A stretch of 64,000 nt of DNA from JBHELB01 sp041859045. Its GTDB lineage: Bacteria; Hydrogenedentota; Hydrogenedentia; Hydrogenedentales; SLHB01. Every line of letters starts with the position of its first letter. Position 1 is the first letter of the stretch. The notes under the pieces were generated by a model. That model saw only the letters and a program-made list of their open reading frames with translations. It was not told the DNA's origin and did not search any database. The position numbers were made by a program, and so were the translations under genes. The stretch covers positions 256,011-320,010 of the forward strand of contig JBHELB010000057.1 in NCBI GenBank assembly GCA_041859045.1, written 5' to 3'. Positions 60,060 through 64,000 of this stretch are shown here, piece by piece.

Positions 60060-61733
60060 GTGAATTACCGATCTCTGGCAAAACGTGTGGGCAACGCCGT
60101 ACGCCTGGCCGAAGTGGTTCAGGTGCTGCTCCGGCATGGTTTTGCCGATGTGCTGCGCCGTCTCGGCCTCTACGAGGGAATTCCCGCCAAGATTCTGGGG
60201 GGGATGCGGGTAATTCGTCATGAAGACGACCGCCCGCGCAGTGCCGGCGAGCGTCTGCGGGCGGCGCTGACCGAACTCGGGCCGACGTTTGTGAAGCTGG
60301 GGCAGGTGCTTAGCACCCGGCCAGACCTCGTGGGTACGGAAATCAGCGAGGCGCTGAGCGCGCTTCAAGATCGCGTGCCCGCCGCCCCATTTGACGCGAT
60401 CCGCACAGTCGTTGCGGAAACGTTTGGAAGACCGGTTGAGGAACTCTACGCCGAGTTCAATTCGGAGCCGGTCGCGGCGGGCAGCATCAGCCAAGTATAC
60501 CGCGCGAGGATGCAAAACGGTACAGAAGTCGCGGTGAAAGTGCGGCGTCCGGGCGTCACGGCGGTGGTGGAGGCGGATCTGAGTTTGTTGCGCACGGCGG
60601 CGGACTGGATGGCCGACCATGTACATGATCTGCCGTGGCTCGATCCTCGTGGAACGATTCAGGAATTCGCGCGAACGGTGCGGCGGGAGCTGGATTTCAA
60701 CATCGAGGCGCAAATTATCGAGCGCTTTGCCGCGAATTTCAAAGGACATCCGCATGTGGTGACCCCGTTGGTTTACCGGGAATTGAGCGCCGCGGCGGTG
60801 CTCACGATGGACTGGGTGGACGGGGCGCGAGTGGATGCGCTGGACGAGTATGCCGCGCGCAACAGCGATCCGCGGGTAGTGGCGCAGATCGGGGCGGAGG
60901 CGCTCTGCCGTCAGGTCTTCGAATTCCGACTATTTCATGCGGACCCACATCCGGGCAATATCTTTATTACGCGCGACAACCGCATTACGTTTCTCGACTA
61001 CGGCATGGCGGGGAATCTTGAGCGGCGCGATGTGACGGCGATGGCGGAGCTATTGCGGGCGTTGTTTCGTGACGATGCCGCCGATGCGGCTCGGGCACTG
61101 CTACTGTTCACCACCACGACGGATTTGGAGAACTGGGAAGGTTTCCGCCATGAACTCGCTGAATTCATGGCGTTCGAAGGGACCGCCGTGCTCAGCGGCG
61201 GGCAGGTGCGCGCGGCGTTTGAGCGGATCATGACGATCCTGCGTCGCCATGGGCTGCAACTGGCCCCACGTTTCTCGCTCATGCTCAAAGCGCTGGGCAC
61301 AATCGAATCGACGGCGCACGCACTGGATCCGCAGATCGACCTCTTGCCGGTCATTCGACCGTTTGCCGAGAAAACGGCGATGCTGCGCTACTCGCCTGAA
61401 GCCATCTGGCGCGAGACCTCGAGTGGTCTTGAAAGTTGGGCGCGAGCGGCGGCAGGCGCCCCCGAAGAGGCGCTTCAGTTGTTGCATCAGCTCCGTCGGG
61501 GCCGCCTGAAGGTCCAACTGCAACACGAAAAACTGGTTCAACTCGCGCACGTGCTGGATCGCGCAAGCAACCGGATCGCCTTCGGCGTGATCACCGGCTC
61601 CGTAATCGTCGGCTCCAGCCTGCTACTTGCGGCGAACGTCGGGCTACGCTGGCTAGGGCTGGCCGGTTATACCATCGCCGGGGTATTCGGCTTGGGCTTG
61701 CTGATTTCGATTGTTCGTTCCAGGAATTACTAA
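60060..61733 (+). CDS. ubiB: UbiB/ABC1/AarF-family atypical kinase
   Basis: A 557-aa membrane-associated ABC1 kinase. The family KxGQ segment is present (VKLGQVLSTRPDLV), as are the Ala-rich nucleotide loop VAAGSISQVYRARMQNGTEVAVKVRRPGV, the catalytic HADPHPGNIFI and the metal-binding DYGMAG. Two C-terminal hydrophobic helices (FGVITGSVIVGSSLLLAANVG, LGLAGYTIAGVFGLGLLISIV) anchor it. GTG 60060 has AAGGAG upstream. Members support quinone or prenyl-lipid metabolism; whether this organism uses ubiquinone or menaquinone is not evident. Confidence 0.9.
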   Translation: MNYRSLAKRVGNAVRLAEVVQVLLRHGFADVLRRLGLYEGIPAKILGGMRVIRHEDDRPRSAGERLRAALTELGPTFVKLGQVLSTRPDLVGTEISEALSALQDRVPAAPFDAIRTVVAETFGRPVEELYAEFNSEPVAAGSISQVYRARMQNGTEVAVKVRRPGVTAVVEADLSLLRTAADWMADHVHDLPWLDPRGTIQEFARTVRRELDFNIEAQIIERFAANFKGHPHVVTPLVYRELSAAAVLTMDWVDGARVDALDEYAARNSDPRVVAQIGAEALCRQVFEFRLFHADPHPGNIFITRDNRITFLDYGMAGNLERRDVTAMAELLRALFRDDAADAARALLLFTTTTDLENWEGFRHELAEFMAFEGTAVLSGGQVRAAFERIMTILRRHGLQLAPRFSLMLKALGTIESTAHALDPQIDLLPVIRPFAEKTAMLRYSPEAIWRETSSGLESWARAAAGAPEEALQLLHQLRRGRLKVQLQHEKLVQLAHVLDRASNRIAFGVITGSVIVGSSLLLAANVGLRWLGLAGYTIAGVFGLGLLISIVRSRNY

Positions 61734-61741
61734 AAAGAAAA

Positions 61742-61778
61742 GCGTCTGAGAAGCGTTGTTTCCAAGCTTCTCAGACGC
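61742..61778. terminator. Strong bidirectional terminator between ubiB and the PpiD-like gene
   Basis: A perfect 13-bp stem (GCGTCTGAGAAGC with GCTTCTCAGACGC), 11-base loop. On the minus strand it is followed by TTTTCTTTTTAG, an excellent U tract for the gene ending at 61798. Confidence 0.85.
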
Positions 61779-61797
61779 CAACAATCAGGCTATTCGT

Positions 61798-63741
61798 TTA
61801 CGACCCCGCCGGCGCCTCGGGTGTTCCTTCGGGCACAGAGGTCTGCGCCGCCGGTGCGTCGGTTCCCTCGGCGCTTCCCGTCGCCCCAGCGGTGTCCGAC
61901 GCCGGAGCCGCGGGGATGCGAAGAATCGCATTCAGCATGTCTTCATTGCGCTCGATGCGGTTGGCGTTCGTCAAGTAGAGGTACTGCATGTAGTCTTCAC
62001 CGTATTCGTACGCTTGCATCATGGCCAAGTCTGAGCGAAGTCGCTCGCGCTGCTCCGGATAATCCTTCTCCCAATTCTTGGGCGACGGTCCCAATTTATC
62101 TGTGACTTGGACAAAATACGCGATGTCACCCAACCCCTGGATAGGACCGACAAACGCGCCGGCTGGCTGATCTTTGAGTTGGTTGTAGACATCCTCGCGC
62201 TTCCACGTGGGCAAAACCGCTCCCAAAACGAAAATTTGGGGCGACATGATCAAGCCTTCTTGAATCGTGAGGTTCAGTTCAGGGTGCAACTTCACCACGT
62301 CTTCGAGGGACTTCGCTTTGGAAGCGATATCCTGAATGAGTTCCTCCTGCGCTTGCTGGTACTCGGGCGCTCCCGTTCGCTGTTGGAGCAATTCATCGAA
62401 GACCTTATCTTTTACGTCTTCGAAGGCGGGGATATCCGCAGGAAGCGATGAAACCAATTGAGCAACATAGAAGGCTTCCCCAGCGCTGATGACCTCTTCA
62501 GCAAGTTGCCCGGCCTCAAGCGACATAGTCCGAAACAAAACATTCAAAGCCTGTTGGGCGGGCAATCCGGAACTCGCGGGAGACGTCGCGTCAAAAAGAG
62601 GCGTCACGCTCACTTTGAACCCGGTTTCCTTGGCTGCTTGTTCCAAGGAAGAAGCCTTGGCGCGCTCAAGCAAATTTTTCGCCCGGTCCATTAACTGGAC
62701 GACTTCTGCCTGTGGTAGAAGTGCACTGATCACAATTTCTCGCGCACGCACTTCTTTCTGGCCTTGGCCATTGGTGCGCACCGCATCAAGCTTGAGGATT
62801 CGGAAGCCATCGTCTGCCCAAATCGGATCCAAAACGGATCCCGGCGCAGCAGAATACAGCGCGCGCCGGTAGAATGGCTGCTTATCCACATTGAGTAGCC
62901 ATCCAAGGTCGCCGCCTTCAACGGCGGTGGGCGCATCCGAGAATTCCTGAGCAAGCGCCGCAAAGTTTTCGCCATTGCGCGCGCGCGTCAGAATTTCATC
63001 CACTTGCGCCGGCTTGGGAGGTTCCAACGAAAATGCCGCATAAGCGACCGACACTTTCTTCCCGAGACGGTATCGCTCCTTGTTTTGCTCATAGTGGGCG
63101 CGCAGTTCCGATTCAGGGATGTCGACCGGCTTGCGCACCTCAACGTAATTCAGGCGAAGGCGTCCATACCTCTCGGCGAAAGTGTTCTTGACCTCAGACT
63201 CCAGTATACGTCCGCCAATATAGGTAAAACTGCTGGCCAGAGACATGCGGAGGTTTGAGGAGACATTTTCGTAGATACTGTTCCAGTTTCTCTGCTTGTT
63301 CTGCTCGAGAAAACGGTTCCAGGCCTCAGGATCGAATTTTCCCTCGCTGTCCTGGAAGGACGCGTCCCTCTTGAGCGTCTCGACAAGCAGGGATTGATCG
63401 AAGGAAAGGTTCATCTTTTCGGCCATTTCCTCGATCAGCGCCCGGTTGGTGAGTTGACGAAGCACGCGTTCAACGGTCCCGTCTTCTCTTAGCGTGGCGA
63501 AAGAGACCTCTTTGTTGCCTGCTTTGCGTTGGCGGGCCTCTTCAGACTGCAGTACGCCAATAAGCTCGCCCGGGGGGACTTCTCTCGAGCCTACCTTCAC
63601 GAGCGGACCGGAATACATCGCTGCGCCGTCAGGGCCGCCGCGGCCTGCATAGCCGCCCCAGATTACGAACGGCACAATAACCAGCGCCAGCGTAAGGGCG
63701 AGGATGAGCCGACGATGCTGACGCATCACATCCTGAATCAT
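61798..63741 (-). CDS. PpiD-like membrane-anchored periplasmic chaperone/peptidyl-prolyl isomerase
   Basis: About 647 aa from ATG 63741, with AGGAG upstream; the frame continues to 63837 but that part is not gene-like. The N-terminus is MIQDVMRQHRRLILALTLALVIVPFVIWG, a PpiD/SurA-type anchor. SurA-N-like helices follow, and a parvulin-like domain sits at about residues 240-330 (KKVSVAYAAFSLEPPKPAQVDEIL, ENFAALAQEFSDAPTAVEGGDLGWL, GFRILKLDAV). A second, less conserved SurA-like part and a disordered Ala/Pro/Thr tail complete it. It probably helps outer-membrane proteins fold at the periplasmic face. Confidence 0.85.
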   Translation of the reverse strand: MIQDVMRQHRRLILALTLALVIVPFVIWGGYAGRGGPDGAAMYSGPLVKVGSREVPPGELIGVLQSEEARQRKAGNKEVSFATLREDGTVERVLRQLTNRALIEEMAEKMNLSFDQSLLVETLKRDASFQDSEGKFDPEAWNRFLEQNKQRNWNSIYENVSSNLRMSLASSFTYIGGRILESEVKNTFAERYGRLRLNYVEVRKPVDIPESELRAHYEQNKERYRLGKKVSVAYAAFSLEPPKPAQVDEILTRARNGENFAALAQEFSDAPTAVEGGDLGWLLNVDKQPFYRRALYSAAPGSVLDPIWADDGFRILKLDAVRTNGQGQKEVRAREIVISALLPQAEVVQLMDRAKNLLERAKASSLEQAAKETGFKVSVTPLFDATSPASSGLPAQQALNVLFRTMSLEAGQLAEEVISAGEAFYVAQLVSSLPADIPAFEDVKDKVFDELLQQRTGAPEYQQAQEELIQDIASKAKSLEDVVKLHPELNLTIQEGLIMSPQIFVLGAVLPTWKREDVYNQLKDQPAGAFVGPIQGLGDIAYFVQVTDKLGPSPKNWEKDYPEQRERLRSDLAMMQAYEYGEDYMQYLYLTNANRIERNEDMLNAILRIPAAPASDTAGATGSAEGTDAPAAQTSVPEGTPEAPAGS

Positions 63742-63880
63742 GACGCGAATTTCTCCTCTTTCCACTCGGTCCCATTGGTTTCCGAAAACTGCTTGAAAGT
63801 CCGTCGAGACGGACATGCCCGACGGGGAGCCTATCACACCGCCCCGACGTCTCGCAAGCCTTCGAATCGCGCCGTTTAAA

Positions 63881-63930
63881 ATCTTACCGGGGGAGAAGTT
63901 GTCGCGCCATTTGCGATCTTACCGGGGGAG
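63881..63930. repeat. Short direct repeat ATCTTACCGGGGGAG
   Basis: The 15-base sequence occurs at 63881-63895 and 63916-63930, 35 bases apart, just before a possible gene start at the window edge. It could be a regulatory site pair or the terminal repeats of a mobile element whose body lies to the right. Nothing in the window settles this. Confidence 0.4.
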
Positions 63931-63939
63931 GGCCGCAAC

Positions 63940-64000
63940 ATGGCAGGAGAACGCGCCTTGGCAAGTCTAGCGAGTTACCGCAAACGCTACCGGCAAGCGG
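63940..64000 (+). CDS. Possible gene start, truncated at the right edge
   Basis: An open frame begins at ATG 63940 (MAGERALASLASYRKRYRQA...) with GGGGGAGG about 8 bases upstream, and runs off the window. Only 20 codons are visible, so no family can be named. The basic start and the flanking direct repeat are compatible with a transposase or DNA-binding protein, but this is a guess. Confidence 0.3.
   Translation, partial: MAGERALASLASYRKRYRQA

Noticed and set aside
1..64000. tRNA, rRNA, CRISPR arrays, integrase or complete insertion sequence
   Set aside because: No cloverleaf with a T-loop GTTCRANNC in the gaps, no regularly spaced repeats, and no recognisable transposase or integrase in any frame.

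Overview
This is a gene-dense, moderately GC-rich bacterial chromosome window with no rRNA, tRNA, CRISPR array or prophage that I can see. A Gram-negative cell plan is indicated by a Wza-type polysaccharide export protein, an alginate-export-type outer-membrane barrel ending in Phe, a TPR lipoprotein and a multiheme cytochrome. The mix of a GH172/DUF2961 protein, a Tat-exported Gfo/Idh/MocA oxidoreductase, an exosortase-EpsI fusion, giant TPR proteins and a trimeric [FeFe] hydrogenase suggests an uncultured anaerobic or facultative lineage such as Hydrogenedentota or a Planctomycetota relative. That placement is an inference from gene content, not a proven taxonomy.

Layout. 1-2.4 kb (+): a truncated secreted-domain gene, an ABC_sub_bind-type binding protein and a GT4 glycosyltransferase. 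2.4-6.4 kb (-): metF, an NAD-dependent epimerase, a membrane protein and a DUF2961 protein. 6.6-8.5 kb (-): tightly coupled nagB-lrgA-lrgB. 8.85-17.6 kb (-): one redox operon reading rex, hydC, hydB, hydA, an H-cluster-like sensor kinase, a response regulator and a REC-histidine kinase hybrid. It is preceded by a promoter whose start region is covered by tandem Rex operator-like palindromes. 18.1-31.7 kb (+): an exosortase/exopolysaccharide locus with a REC-less sigma54 activator, Wza-like and Wzc-like proteins, a WecG/TagA glycosyltransferase, a TPR membrane protein, an exosortase-EpsI fusion and a TPR lipoprotein. 31.7-38.5 kb: housekeeping and stress genes (DPSL-type ferritin, a glycosyltransferase, a metallophosphoesterase, hisB, a double Usp, an HDOD protein, small hypotheticals).

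38.6-43.6 kb (+): a coupled operon of a large unrecognised carbohydrate-related protein and two GT4 glycosyltransferases. 43.9-47.3 kb (+): hsp20-lon overlapping by ATGA, then nth. 47.6-49.7 kb (+): a chemoreceptor whose sensor domain is internally duplicated. 49.7-57.3 kb (-): a Gfo/Idh oxidoreductase, a seven-heme cytochrome c, a four-helix membrane protein, a discoidin-like protein, ApbE and, separately, an alginate-export-type barrel; this looks like an extracytoplasmic electron-transfer module. 57.5-63.7 kb: a secreted GH36-like protein with an apparently degenerate active site, a UbiB-family kinase and a PpiD-like periplasmic chaperone. The right edge carries a short direct repeat and the start of another possible gene.

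The strongest candidates for something undescribed are the hydrogenase operon, which couples a catalytic enzyme to a paralogous H-cluster-like sensor and two further signalling proteins, and the ApbE/multiheme cytochrome cluster. All functional statements rest on reading motifs and context; no database search was possible.
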